A DNA stretch of 64,000 nt, taken from contig JAEUWP010000530.1 in the NCBI GenBank assembly GCA_018524725.1, forward strand, positions 54,106-118,105. The letters run 5' to 3'. Below are positions 13,019 to 23,775 of the stretch, one piece after another (the stretch's first letter is position 1; every line of letters begins with the position of its first letter). The stretch comes from Podaxis mareebaensis. Lineage: Eukaryota > Basidiomycota > Agaricomycetes > Agaricales > Agaricaceae. Position numbers and translations under genes: made by a program. The notes beneath the pieces are model-generated. The model was not told where the DNA came from, searched no databases, and saw only the letters and a list, made by a program, of their open reading frames with translations.

Positions 13019-15148
13019 ATGGTCAACATGCGAGGGACTACTGAGCGTTCCCCGTTGTTACCCATTCAGCGGGGCCAGCGGGATTATGAGGTATATTCCG
13101 AGAAACGGCCCTTGGAGTTCGAGTCCTACACCACTCCGCATGGCGTCCACAAGCATGACCATGGCTCCGACAACCCATTCGCGCCCATATATGCGCCCAT
13201 AGTGCGGAGAATCTCGTTGGAGACAACACGGCGATACCTCAACCAGCTTCTGTTGCCGTCAGCGGTGCTCACCCTTCTCTTAACTGGTTATCTAATCGCT
13301 CTTTGCCGCAACTCCCATGGCGAAGACCCACGCATATTATATGCGAGGCCTGCAGATTCAGATAACTACGACTCTGGAGCTTCCTTTGCGCCATTCGCGA
13401 CACAGAAGCTATGGGCAGCATATTCTCCATATTACTCGGTGGAGGAGTACCAGCCGCCGCCAAACGATTGTCGGCTATCCCAAGTCAACATTGTACGCAG
13501 CCCCCCCCCCACAGTGTACAAGAACTACACTAAACTGCGTTCTAGCTGCAACGACATGGTGCACGCTATCCTACATTTGGACAGTCGATACACATTGCGC
13601 AAGCTCTCCTCCGATTGCAGGCCGCGGAGTCCTACACCGATGAAAACTTCCAGTTCATCGCTGATTATCAATATAACTTGGGTATAGATGACTTACTTCC
13701 ATTTGGGGCATACCAGTGCGTTTCCTTTTTCCCTTTGCCCTTTCTTTCAGCCGCTTACCACGGCTGGACTCATACCTCCATGTGGTTTGCCGGCGGTGGT
13801 GCTCGTCCAGTCTCCATTAACTGATGTGGTCGCTGCAATTATTCCAATACTGATAATCTCCTTAGAACGTCCGAATCAGGCCGCAAGTCGTTCGTGCGGT
13901 ATTCGACTCTTGCTGATAAAAGCAATCTCCCTTTTGTCAGAGCCTCTGGCAGTGAACGTGTTATCCAAAGTGCATTGAAATGGATCGAGGGTGATTCAGA
14001 TATGAACTGATCACCATACATACTTCTGACCTATTTGGCGATCGTTATTAGGTTTTTCCGCTGGTAGCGGTGGCATTGTACAACCGTCACTTAACCTTAT
14101 AATCCCAGAGAAGGTAAATATGCCGGCCTTGCCTGGTTCCCATAATCATATGATCGCCTTAGGATGGTTATAATAATACCCTTGACGATGGAAGTTGCCC
14201 AAACGTAGGACATCCTATTGGCCAGGTTCAAGAATGGCAGAGCATATATGCACAACCCATCGCAGATCGATTGACCGGGGCTACTCGAGGTTAGTCGCTG
14301 TCTTTTTAGGCTTCGGTGTTGCTGACCCGGTGACCGTTGACAGGTATGCCGGAGAATCTGACCACAGAGGATGCACAGGCTCTTATTGCATTATGTGCAC
14401 TTGAAACCGTGGCAAAGGAGGAATATAGCCGATTCTGTGGACTATTTAGCCAGGAAGAATTCGAAGGATTCGAGTACGCGCTCGACCTGGATAAATTCTA
14501 CTTTACAGGGTAGGTTAACCACTCCTGTACTTCAAGCATGGTCTGACAGAATTGATTCCTAGACATGGCTCACCACTGGGTCCTGTCCAAGGAGTCGGAT
14601 ACATTAACGAGCTTCTCGCGCGGCTCACCGATAACCCCGTTCGAGATTATACCCAGACCAATCGGACGCTGGATTCGAACCCGGATACCTTCCCTCTCGG
14701 GCGTGGCATGTACGTGGATTTCTCTCACGACAACTTAATCGTAGCAGTTGTAAGCGCCATGGGACTGTTCGGTAACTCTAAGGAGGAACGTACTTTCGGG
14801 GGAGGGATGCTTGACCCAGCAAAACCCGACGACACAAGGGAGTGGTTTGTGAGCCGGATTGTCCCTTTTTCTGGGAGGATGGTGGTGGAACGGATGGAAT
14901 GCGGTCTTCCGACTGACGACGCAGCGGGTTACGTTCCGAGCGTGAGTGGCAAGGGGAGACAGCGGAAGAGGGCAGAGGACGCGGAAGATTCTGTTTATGT
15001 GAGGATATTGATGAACGACGCCGTGCAGGACCTGGAGTTCTGTGGAGGTGTGGGTGAGGATGGGTTGTGCCCACTACATGCGTTCGTCAAAAGTCAGGCT
15101 TACGCGAGGAGGAATGGCGAAGGAGATTGGGAGAAATGTTTTGAATGA
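13019..15148 (+). CDS. Second membrane-anchored histidine acid phosphatase
   Basis: Starts at MVNMRGTTERSPLLP in an ACCATGG context. About 75 polar residues precede one hydrophobic helix (LLLPSAVLTLLLTGYLIAL), so the protein is predicted type II. Catalytic LQRHGARYPT lies after a 53 bp intron (13493-13545). Later exons give FVRASGSERVIQSALKWIEG, NNTLDDGSCP, QEWQSIYAQPIADRL, QGVGYINEL, VDFSHDN (proton donor) and a C-terminal FCGG...DWEKCFE matching the first copy. The intron after VNI is shared with the 6-8 kb paralogue, but the intron before VNI is absent. The N-terminus holds an acidic dileucine ERSPLL that could direct it to an endosome or vacuole (inference). A basic insert near GKGRQRKRAED is not in the first copy. 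Confidence 0.92.
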
Positions 15149-15963
15149 ATAAGTTACATTTATTCCTTATTCCCCGTGATGCCCGTAACGAAATGGCGAC
15201 GACCCAATAACGTCCTTATGCCGTCAGCTTGGATAACCTTAATGATATTGTAGGAACGTAATCTAGACTGCACTCTCGTAGTCATATCAATGATATCGAC
15301 ACACAATTATGGGCAGGGCCATTAAAGTCGACTGTATGTCGGGAATCGGTAAAATTTGACCCTTCATTCAAGGGTGTCGATGATGCGTTGACGTCGTACC
15401 CCCGTTGACCGTTGAAACCACTTTTTGGCGACGGACAGAATACCGGAGGGGACATACACTGGGTGGGCGGACCTGCCAGGTTATCGTCGAAGTGACTTCA
15501 GAACGATGAAACATGAATAAGGCGATAAGAGTCACAGACTTGCTGAACCATTGTGTATACCTTACAAGCGCACACGACCTTAGTACACAAAGATATATAG
15601 AGTCCGAGGAAACCACGACAGCGTAACGTGCGTCGTGATCGTATGGTTAACGCGAGTGCTGGGACGTCCATAACCGGGGTATTGAAGCACCACGAAAGGT
15701 CCGCAATGACGAATGATTGAAGAATGTTTAATCACTGTTATTGCGCTAGTCCGCTTCGCAACAGTGTACACAACTCAAATCACCTCCCCCCCTTTTCCCC
15801 AGAATGGAAATATAAATAACTTCGTCGACCACGGCAACAGAGCCGCCGGCCCGAAAAGAATACAAAAGAAACAACCCCGGTACGAAGAATACATGTGCCA
15901 AAAAAGAAAAAAAAGACAAGAGAAGAAACGAAGCGAAATCATACCAGTCCAACTCGTAACAAC
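15149..15963. other. Intergenic between convergent genes
   Basis: About 0.8 kb between the 3' ends of the phosphatase and the first cluster membrane protein. It has no supported gene and should hold both transcription end sites. Confidence 0.5.
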
Positions 15964-17489
15964 TCATCTCGGGGTATAAGCGGGTGGCCCCGAACCATCC
16001 TCTTCGTCCTGGGTCCTATTCACAGCTACCATCGAGTTCTTCTCCTTCCCTAGTTTTCCCGGTTTCCCACCACTGCCACTACCACCGACACTGCTTGATG
16101 ACCCTGGAGATCTTAACTGTCCAGAACTCCCACTCGGGAACATGTGTGGATGTTGATACGCAGCAGCGGGAGTACCCATTGGGATATCACCGTTATGAGA
16201 TAAGCGAGCCGCGTGTCCTGGGTCTTGGGGTGGTGTGTAATAGCTGAGGTCTGCTGAGGGGAAGGAGGCCGGAGATGCGGCTAGAGGTGTTCGTGATGAG
16301 CCTAAGGTGCCTGGAGTGGATCGTTCTGTGATTGTTGACAGTGTTGTTGGTGCGTAGTGTGAGGAGAAGGTTTGTTGTTGAGCGTATGGGTCTTGGTGGG
16401 GTGGGATTGGTGGGGGTACGAAACCGATGTAAGGATTGAAATCTTGCATCGGGGGGTTGGAGTTCATGTATGCGTTATGATGTGGGTTGGTTGCTAGTGG
16501 GGAGTTGGCGGTTGACATTTGTGGGGTGGGGCCAGACCATGAGGGATTGAGACCGGCGTTGTAAGGTTGTTGATATGAAGGATACATGGGCTGGTGAGAA
16601 GGATACATGGGGTGGGTTGGAGGTTGGTGAGGAGATAGAGGGCCGGTGGGTGGAGATTCTTTTTTAGGGGAACCGCCCGCTATCGTCCAAGCCTCCGACT
16701 TCGGGCGCTTCCTTCCCTTGCAGAAGAACCAGAGGAGCACAGCAATGACAAGAAGTCCTAGGGACCCCAAAACGGTCCCGAGTGCAATGGGAAGGACGTG
16801 GTTTGAAGATGAAGAGGTATCAGAGGCACTCGTGGCAGAAACAATGTTTTGAGTGGGAGATGTTGATGACGCAGTGGACTGAATGGATGATGAAGTGGGA
16901 GGTAGCAACACAGTGTAGCTATGGATCGTTGTGAGCGAGTGAGCCTCGGGCAATTCTTAATCATGTCACTCACATCAGCCCATCGACTATGGCGTAAGGA
17001 CGATCCGGTCGACGAATCTTTGATATGAGCAACGTATGGGTGGTGTTTGATAGAGGACCCGAGCCCCAGACTACCGCGCTTTCCACCGTTTCTGGGCCAG
17101 TCGCATCAGGAGTTCTCACGTTTGGATCTGACAAGTTCAGCTCGACCGGGGGTTGCGAGTCTAACTGTAATTGTGTAAACACGCCATAGGGCCAGAGGGG
17201 AGACATAAAGTAAACTGCGACGCCTACGGGAAGAGAACGTGAATAGACAGATAGCGTTTGAACGAGTTGTTGCCTCACCAGTGAAAGTGAAATTTGCAAG
17301 AGCATCGTCGCCTTCTGCAAGGTGGTGCGCGGGTCCAAAATCTAGTGGCGAAGGAGCGGAGGTAGTCCACTGCCCGGTGTAGATGATCTTGGAAGTGTCG
17401 GTATCGTCAACGGTTATGTTGGACTGTGCAGCGGACCGGACGATGTAATGGGCAACGAGTAAGAAGAGAACATGGTGATACATGCTCAA
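15964..17489 (-). CDS. Single-pass membrane protein with PPxY tail (cluster member 1)
   Basis: Three exons (17279-17489, 16974-17223, 15964-16918) give 471 residues. A signal peptide (MSMYHHVLFLLVAHYIVRSAA) is followed by an ectodomain starting NITVDDTD and including IIYTGQW, FTFTGVAVYFMSPLWPYG and GPETVESAVVW, ending YAIVDGLIYT. A Ser/Thr-rich stalk follows, then one TM (VLPIALGTVLGSLGLLVIAVLLWFF), basic KGRKRPK, and a long Pro/Ser/Gly/Tyr-rich cytoplasmic tail. The protein ends GPPAYTPR, a PPxY motif of the kind bound by WW domains of Rsp5-type ubiquitin ligases. I do not recognise an established function. Both intron positions recur in the neighbours, so the genes arose by duplication. Confidence 0.82.
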
Positions 17490-17960
17490 GTTTGTGCTGA
17501 TGGCAAGAAGTGGTGGGGGGGATAGTCATTGCTGTTTAACGTTCAGCCCTGTCCTGCCTCGCTGATCAGCGGGACATCACTTTTCGCCATTTATGTAACC
17601 ACTCTGGGCATGCGGTATGCACCGCAACGATATTCTTAGAGCGCCTTCTCCCATGCCAACACCACTATTTTCGACCTTGTTCTATCCCTCTGGCCATCAT
17701 GCTCGAAACTGCAACGACTGTCCGCGCTCATAGTATGTAGTACACTGCCGATTCACCCATCAACATGCCAAAGCGCCTATCTGTCTTTCAACGAAACTGA
17801 TGGCTTTCCTTGAAACATTGCCGAGCCAATGACATTGAGCATATGTATACGTACACATAAATAAGTCTATGCAAGCAGTACTACCAACAACAAAGGATAC
17901 AAACGACATCAGCTGAATATGAAGCGAAGAAGATTAGGAGCCGAACATCTGATGTGGGGA

Positions 17961-19082
17961 TCAAATATTGGGATATCTCGGGTCGCGGTTAGGATTTGTG
18001 TACGGTCCTTGAGCATACATATCCCCCAGATCTCCTTGGGACGCTCCATAGTGACTCGTCGAATGTGTAGGATCACCAGGATGGTAGCTCGCAACGCGCG
18101 AGTTCCTTGCGCTCACTCCAACCCCTGTCATATTCGGAACACCAGGTCCTCCAACAGATGATGTCGACCAGGCCGTTTCCCCAGGCTGATACTGACTGTC
18201 GGGTCGACTTGGTGGAGGCGGAGTGTGTGGGGCGATGGCAGGGCTGAGAGGCGATCGGGGAGCGGCTCCTCCAACGACAGAACCACAGTTATCATCGCCC
18301 CCATCACCATGTTCACTACCATTACCCCATTTTCCCGAGTCCCTTTCAACAGTTCTTCTGGGAGGGGAGTCACGTTTTCTGAGGCACATCCAGAGGATAA
18401 GGGCGAGGAGGATTAGGGTTAGAACTCCTAGTAGCACTCCCAATACGATGATGGTGATGCGATGTCCATTATCATTGGATGATCCTCCGCTAGCCAATGA
18501 GTCGCCGGGCTCGAGGACCGTGTATCTGTGTGGGGTTGAGAAGGGGCATCACCTGGGAGTATCTCGCATCACTCACATGATTCCATCAACGATGGCAAAT
18601 ACCTGCCCTCGTCCCACAGATATCCGAAGCGTATGTGTTGTGTTTTCCAGATTTTCAGCACTCCATACAACAGTAGACTGCACGGTTTCTGGGCCACCCC
18701 CTGTGTCGGGTGTGTTGTAATCGGTTAGGTCAACGGTGACCGTCGGTCGAGAATCCAATGTCAGGGCCGTGGACACTGCATATGGCCATAAAGGCGACAT
18801 AAAGTACACTGCAACACCTACAATTGCTCACGGCGGTTAGTCCATAGGGGTTTAATATGTCGGTTAATGATGACGCGCACCAGTAAATTGAAGCTGGGCT
18901 TCTGATGAAGCGTTCGTCGTCAAGAGGTGAGATCCTCCATAGTCCAAATCGGTTTCCACGGATCGACCCCAGTCACCAGTATACTGGATCTGTGGGTCGC
19001 TATCATCCAGAGTGATATTCCGCAAGCAATGTGCGAACAAGGCCAGTTGGTTGAACACGAAGAAGAGAGGTAGGAGACGCAT
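17961..19082 (-). CDS. Single-pass membrane protein (cluster member 2)
   Basis: Three exons (18881-19082, 18577-18817, 17961-18525) give 335 residues. The signal peptide is MRLLPLFFVFNQLALFAHC. The ectodomain shares NITLDDSD, IQYTGDW, FTGVAVYFMSPLWPYA, GGPETVQSTVVW, NTTHTLRI and FAIVDGI with cluster member 1 at the same intron positions and phases. One TM (ITIIVLGVLLGVLTLILLAL) and a short basic segment lead to a Gly/Pro/Ser/Tyr-rich tail ending DPRYPNI. This member lacks the clear PPxY of member 1. The ectodomain, with its Trp, Asp and Asn-x-Thr content, could be a beta-rich binding domain, but I cannot assign a ligand. A 470 bp spacer separates it from member 1. Confidence 0.82.
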
Positions 19083-20475
19083 GATAATGATGAAGATGAT
19101 GGTGAGTACGAAGTCACCAGGGATGGGATGTTGTCGGTGGAGATGGCTTTTGAATGTGCTTTCATATAAAGAGAGTCCATCTGTGCATTTGTGGTCTGGA
19201 AGATGCGTGGCCGTTCGATGGCCGTAAGCAGAAATGAGGCTTGGGCGTCAACTGACGTCGTGGAGTTCTAACATGCATCAACATAGTGAACCTCCTGAGA
19301 TAGGCTGTGATGAACGTGGCCTGAAGACATAGAACGACCGTCATTCCCGGCCTGAATGAAGTCTTGCGAGTCGTACCTAATGCTCTGAGCCCTCCTGGTG
19401 GCAGTGAGAAAGTCGCTTCACCGACGTTACGTAAGTGCCTAACATTCAGTTAGTGGAGTGATGCCTCGAGGCTGCGAAATGGAAAACCGCTGAACTTTCC
19501 ATGATAGAATCTCGGTGCTTGAGGTTCTTTGACTAATCCGGAAAGCAGAGCTGCGGAACGTAAAATAGGTAAAGATCAGTAAAGAACTCTCTACATAATG
19601 ATCTCTCAATATTACTGCCTTCGCATCCTGCCCAGGCCCTCACGCCTAGTTTACAATCTCGACCAGCAGACATGAATCCACGACCGCCATCAGTTACGTC
19701 GGGTGTCCGGCTACATCTGGCTTAAACAAAGCTATGCTCACTCGCTGCTGCCTCGAGGAATTAATTTCATTTCCAACAATAGACACCGTTCTCACCCGGC
19801 CAAAGCCCTAAACATTGCGAGAATGAGCACGGAACAAGACTACGCGTTGGGTGGTAAGCCAAGAAACCTACTCAAGGCGAGTCCGTGTTCTGACCCCATG
19901 AAATTCAACTGCACGTATCTTGGCAGCACCATTCTCGACAGCGGTTGCTCTGAAAGGGGACCGACGAGTGGTTTCATTAATTTCAGAAGTACCATGAATT
20001 CTATTGATCGTGTCGAACACCGGATAAACGATCATCGATCTTCAATGGTCCCAGAATGGTTAATAACCAAACGCTGCAGTGCGACTCACCCAAGGAGGTA
20101 ATTGCGCTCACGCCTCTTGAATACCTCTAGGGAACCAGTGGTTGAGGTTCATCATGTTCCATTGCAATACTGGTTACACATGTAATCCGGATGAAACGAA
20201 GCACATTTTCCTTCAATGTTTCAAAGAGAAGGGACATGTTAATGAATAATCGTTCACAAAGGCCGTAGTACTGCGTAGGCCATACTGTCATGACTCTGAC
20301 AAGGCACACGTCCTTTGGCAGATTAGTGCGATAAGCATCGATGCACATATCATGACTATGGTCAGCTGTGGGTCCATAGTACGATAGATCATAGGAACAA
20401 GGAACATGGTCTACAAAATTATACAGCCGTTACGTCGCCTTTAGCTAACATCCGAGTCGCAAGTCCACCAGACTA
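19083..20475. other. Intergenic, no supported gene
   Basis: One plus-strand frame of 132 codons at 19,703-20,101 has no recognisable motif, biased composition or plausible start context. I treat it as chance. Confidence 0.5.
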
Positions 20476-21162
20476 TTACGGAGTGTAAGCTGGCAATTTC
20501 GGATCTCCTGCCAACTCCTCAACTCTCTCGCGCTCCGCTGCTTCTGTTGACTTCTTTCCTAAATGGCTCAATTGACCCTCTGCACTACTGAACTCGGGAG
20601 GCGGCGACTGAGCACTTCCGCCCGTAGGATGTTGTAGTCCGCGGTATGCACCAGGGCGGGCCCCACCCATTGGGTACTGCGGCAGCGCAGGGTGATCAAG
20701 ATTAGCGGAGGACAACGATAAGGGAGACGATGTAAATGGCACCTGAAGTCTAGGTGAGTGGAAGCCCGATTGGTGCGAAGTCCGATATGAGTAGAGATCA
20801 GGCTGCCCCATCGGCGCAACACCAGCCCAGTGACTGAGATTCTGTGTTGCATTCGGCAGAACAGCGATAGCTGGGGGCTTCTGCGGATGACACTCCGAAT
20901 ATGGCGCACTGTAAACGTTCTGGATGTGTGGATGGAAGTTTGGAAATGCTGAGGAAGGAAGGGAAGCCAGCGGAAAGGCCCCCGTATGTGTTGCAGAACC
21001 TTGGAGTCTGTGTTTCCGTGCCCTGTGAAACAACCAGAGGAGCACGAGGAACATGATGACGCCGATGGATATAAGAGTAGCTCCCAAAGCTAAAGAAAAT
21101 GTAGTAGGACTCGGAGATGACGGTACAGGTCCATAATAATCATCGTGTAGTGCTGCAGACAT
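20476..21162 (-). CDS. Ectodomain-less membrane protein (cluster member 3, truncated)
   Basis: A single 228-codon frame. It starts with about 20 residues (MSAALHDDYYGPVPS), then a TM (FSLALGATLISIGVIMFLVLLWLF), a basic stop-transfer (HRARKHR) and a Pro/Ser/His/Tyr-rich tail ending GDPKLPAYTP. This corresponds to only the last exon (TM plus tail) of members 1, 2 and 4. The C-terminal PAYTP matches member 1. No trace of the ectodomain or signal-peptide exons is visible in the 490 bp upstream. Either it is a truncated relic or a functional tail-only protein. The uninterrupted frame over the whole tail argues against long decay. The exact start is uncertain. Confidence 0.65.
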   Translation of the reverse strand: MSAALHDDYYGPVPSSPSPTTFSLALGATLISIGVIMFLVLLWLFHRARKHRLQGSATHTGAFPLASLPSSAFPNFHPHIQNVYSAPYSECHPQKPPAIAVLPNATQNLSHWAGVAPMGQPDLYSYRTSHQSGFHSPRLQVPFTSSPLSLSSANLDHPALPQYPMGGARPGAYRGLQHPTGGSAQSPPPEFSSAEGQLSHLGKKSTEAAERERVEELAGDPKLPAYTP

Positions 21163-21652
21163 TCAAGGGAAATCGTGGCAGTGGAGGTGATTAGGTGGAC
21201 TGCACAGTGTTATTGAAGGAGCCGAGACATGGGATAATGACGATGCACACCTTGTAGCGCCGGTTAACGCGAAGGACTGGGCTGATGGCTTGGAGCCGCA
21301 AACAACGAGGCAAAGCTCCTGCCAGTCTTCTCGGGAACCTTTAATCTCAGGGACCTCGGGCGTTTAATCAGAGTTTGAGACCATTTTTGGGACCTTGCGG
21401 AGCGAATTTCTTAGATTTCATTGTGGGTAGGTCCTTCAGGATCCCGCCTAGTGAGTAAAGTGTATATGCTGCATGTTTTTAGCGAGATTCTAGATGTGGG
21501 GCAATTCAGTCCAATTTAGTTCTCACTGAAAACTCACTGAAAACAAGGTCGCATATACACTCTAGTTACTTAATGGACAGGAAATGCACTCTTTTCCGTC
21601 AAGTCGCTAGCTCGACAGACAGTTCTCGGGACTTGGTGAGCTCAAGATCAGG

Positions 21653-22865
21653 TTACTCGGGCTCATCGTCAGATGCCATGTTTCTTTGACCCCTCCGCCA
21701 AGGAATCGACCAATTGCCCGAGACTCCGCTGGGATTGGCTTCCCTGTTCTTCATGGATACGTGGATTTGTAGAATGATCAGACAAAACACAATTCCCTAT
21801 AATTTGAGGTATCCTCAATTAACAAAGAGACAACTAAAGAAATGGACCTCTCACCACAAGGGGGGGAATGGTATCAGCAACCACGAATTGACCAACTGTG
21901 TTTATCAAAAGACAGACAAGCAACGTAATGGCTGTTAGAGAGTAGATTGTACCGCTCTCTAGAATCGATTTAATTACTGGGGCGAGCGTCCTAGTAGTAT
22001 CCAAGCCGTGGATGCTAGTTCGGTAAATCCTGCAAATGATAGCCCCTGACGAGAGAAAATATTGAATGAGAACTGCATGTCGAATGTGTCGGGAAGCATC
22101 ACACCCGTATAGCTCGCATGAAGGGCAGCAGTGAGAGCGAGGAAAGTCACGGCCCACTTCCAGAGGTTTAGAGCCCCAGGAACCTTAGAAAGCACAAGTA
22201 TCGCTGTCAATCCAAACAACCTAAGGGTTCGTTCTAAGTTCAACAACGCGAATAGACGAACCTATATCTAGCATTAAGATTATGGCTCCGGGAATGAGTA
22301 CCCAGGTTGTCTTTCGATGGAGCACATAGCATCTCCAGATCTATTAAGTTATACTTCAGTCTTCCAGTTTCTGGTATACGGCTCGGTCGAGAGAGACGCT
22401 CACGACGACGCTATCACCGAGCATGGTCTGGACTATATAGACACCGGTTTTTGCTACCTGCAGCGGGCTCCGAAAATCTGCAAAGTAGGCCGCTAGATCA
22501 TTGAATGAATTGTGGGCCGTGGCAATTGCAGAGAATATGCGAGCAAGGCTTAGTACGAGATGCTGTGAGAAGGCTGTTGTCACAAACGGTTTAAGCCTCC
22601 GTAACACATTGGAGGGAACGAACCATAATTGCAAGGAACATCATTAGCCCGGAAATCTGAAGAATTCGCTTTCCATTCGAGAATCGATTATGCCTGGGTC
22701 CCAGCTCAATGGAGAGGACAATGAAAAAGAGCAAGGCAAAGACGCCTTGTGGATGTCAATCAAGGATTCGCTTTCAGGTGCCTTAGGATCGCACACACCA
22801 AACAATAAACCCTCCACAAAGAGCGCAGCGATATTTGTGGATACTACCTGCCTAGGAGTCCACAT
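21653..22865 (-). CDS. Multi-helix integral membrane protein, Agaricomycete 7TM type
   Basis: About seven exons were assembled by hand. It begins MWTPRQVVSTNIAALFVEGLLFG (intron after LLF), then VFALLFFIVLSIELGPRHN, LMMFLAIM, HLVLSLARIFSAI, and the landmark KTGVYIVQTMLGDSVV joined to IWRCYVLHRKTTWVLIPG. Later parts are a helix around NLWKWAVTFLALTAAL, AIICRIYRTS, VIKSILESGTIYSLTAITLL and GIVFCLIILQI, ending in a polar tail DDEPE. The pattern (YxxQTxxGDSVVIWRCYV, then a later ESGxIY) is typical of an uncharacterised Agaricomycete seven-helix family. One middle junction, between MLDI and the next helix, is not settled. Longer N-terminal starts are possible. Function unknown. It interrupts the single-pass protein cluster on the same strand. 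Confidence 0.75.
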
Positions 22866-23775
22866 CAGAGCGAGGGGAGAATAAAGATGTACTCGTGCTC
22901 TGCCCCCTTTTGAGGGTTTCACTGTGAGAGTCCGCTGGGATATAATTAAGCGACATAGGTGGCGAGCATTGGTTGTCACGGGCGGACACCACACTGAAGT
23001 TGACAATCAGTGGAAACCAATCAAGTAATGATGTATCATTTAGAAGGTCTCAACAAGCATAATTAATATTGCAATCCAATTGGAACACTCGCGGAATCGA
23101 CAATTTGACATCGCATTCCCTTAAGCGCAAAGCCCATAAAGTTATAATTTTTCACAACCATGTGCCAAAAAAAGCACAGAAGCAGTTCATCATTACTTTC
23201 CTGCGAGACGTTGGCGTGACAGTCTGGCAATGAAGCCTTCCTCCTGGCTATAACTTGGTATATTCCACTCCGAAGACAGAAGAGGATAGTTTGTCTGAAT
23301 CTGGCTTTCGGAAAGAAGTGGTGTTTTTGGGAACAAGGAAAAGCTGGTTGAAGCAGGCTGAAGTGGAATTTCTATTACGTTGATCATCACACTACAAGTA
23401 AATACAGCGTACCTAGTCCGATGCCTCAACGAAGTGCACAAGGTGACAGCTATCCAAGAGGGTTGTCTTTCTTTGTATCAAGAGCGGTGTCTCCGCTTAA
23501 TGTTTTGGACCCTTGGATTATGATAGCTGTACTGTAGGATATAAACTGGTAGAGGATGGGGAATACTAAATCCGTGATTTAGTGGTAGTGGTAATGAGAG
23601 CGTAAGGGAAAAAAGGTCGTAATGAGGGTGCAAGGGAAAGGGTAAATAACATCAACTGTGAAGTCGATCAGAAGTACAAGCACAATTCATAAGAATTAAA
23701 GGCTAGTAGGGTCGAAGAGAGAGGTATATGGCTACAGAATATTAATCGCTACAGAGGAAAAGAAATCGTGGCCCG
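22866..23775. other. Intergenic; possible relic of a 7TM gene tail
   Basis: A minus-strand frame at 23,193-23,441 has a hydrophobic start and a polar tail (FSLFPKTPLLSESQ) that loosely resembles the last exon of seven-helix genes. There is no room for upstream exons. No gene is called. Confidence 0.35.

Noticed and set aside
19703..20101. 132-codon plus frame
   Set aside because: No motif, no helix or signal peptide, no splice context. Treated as chance.
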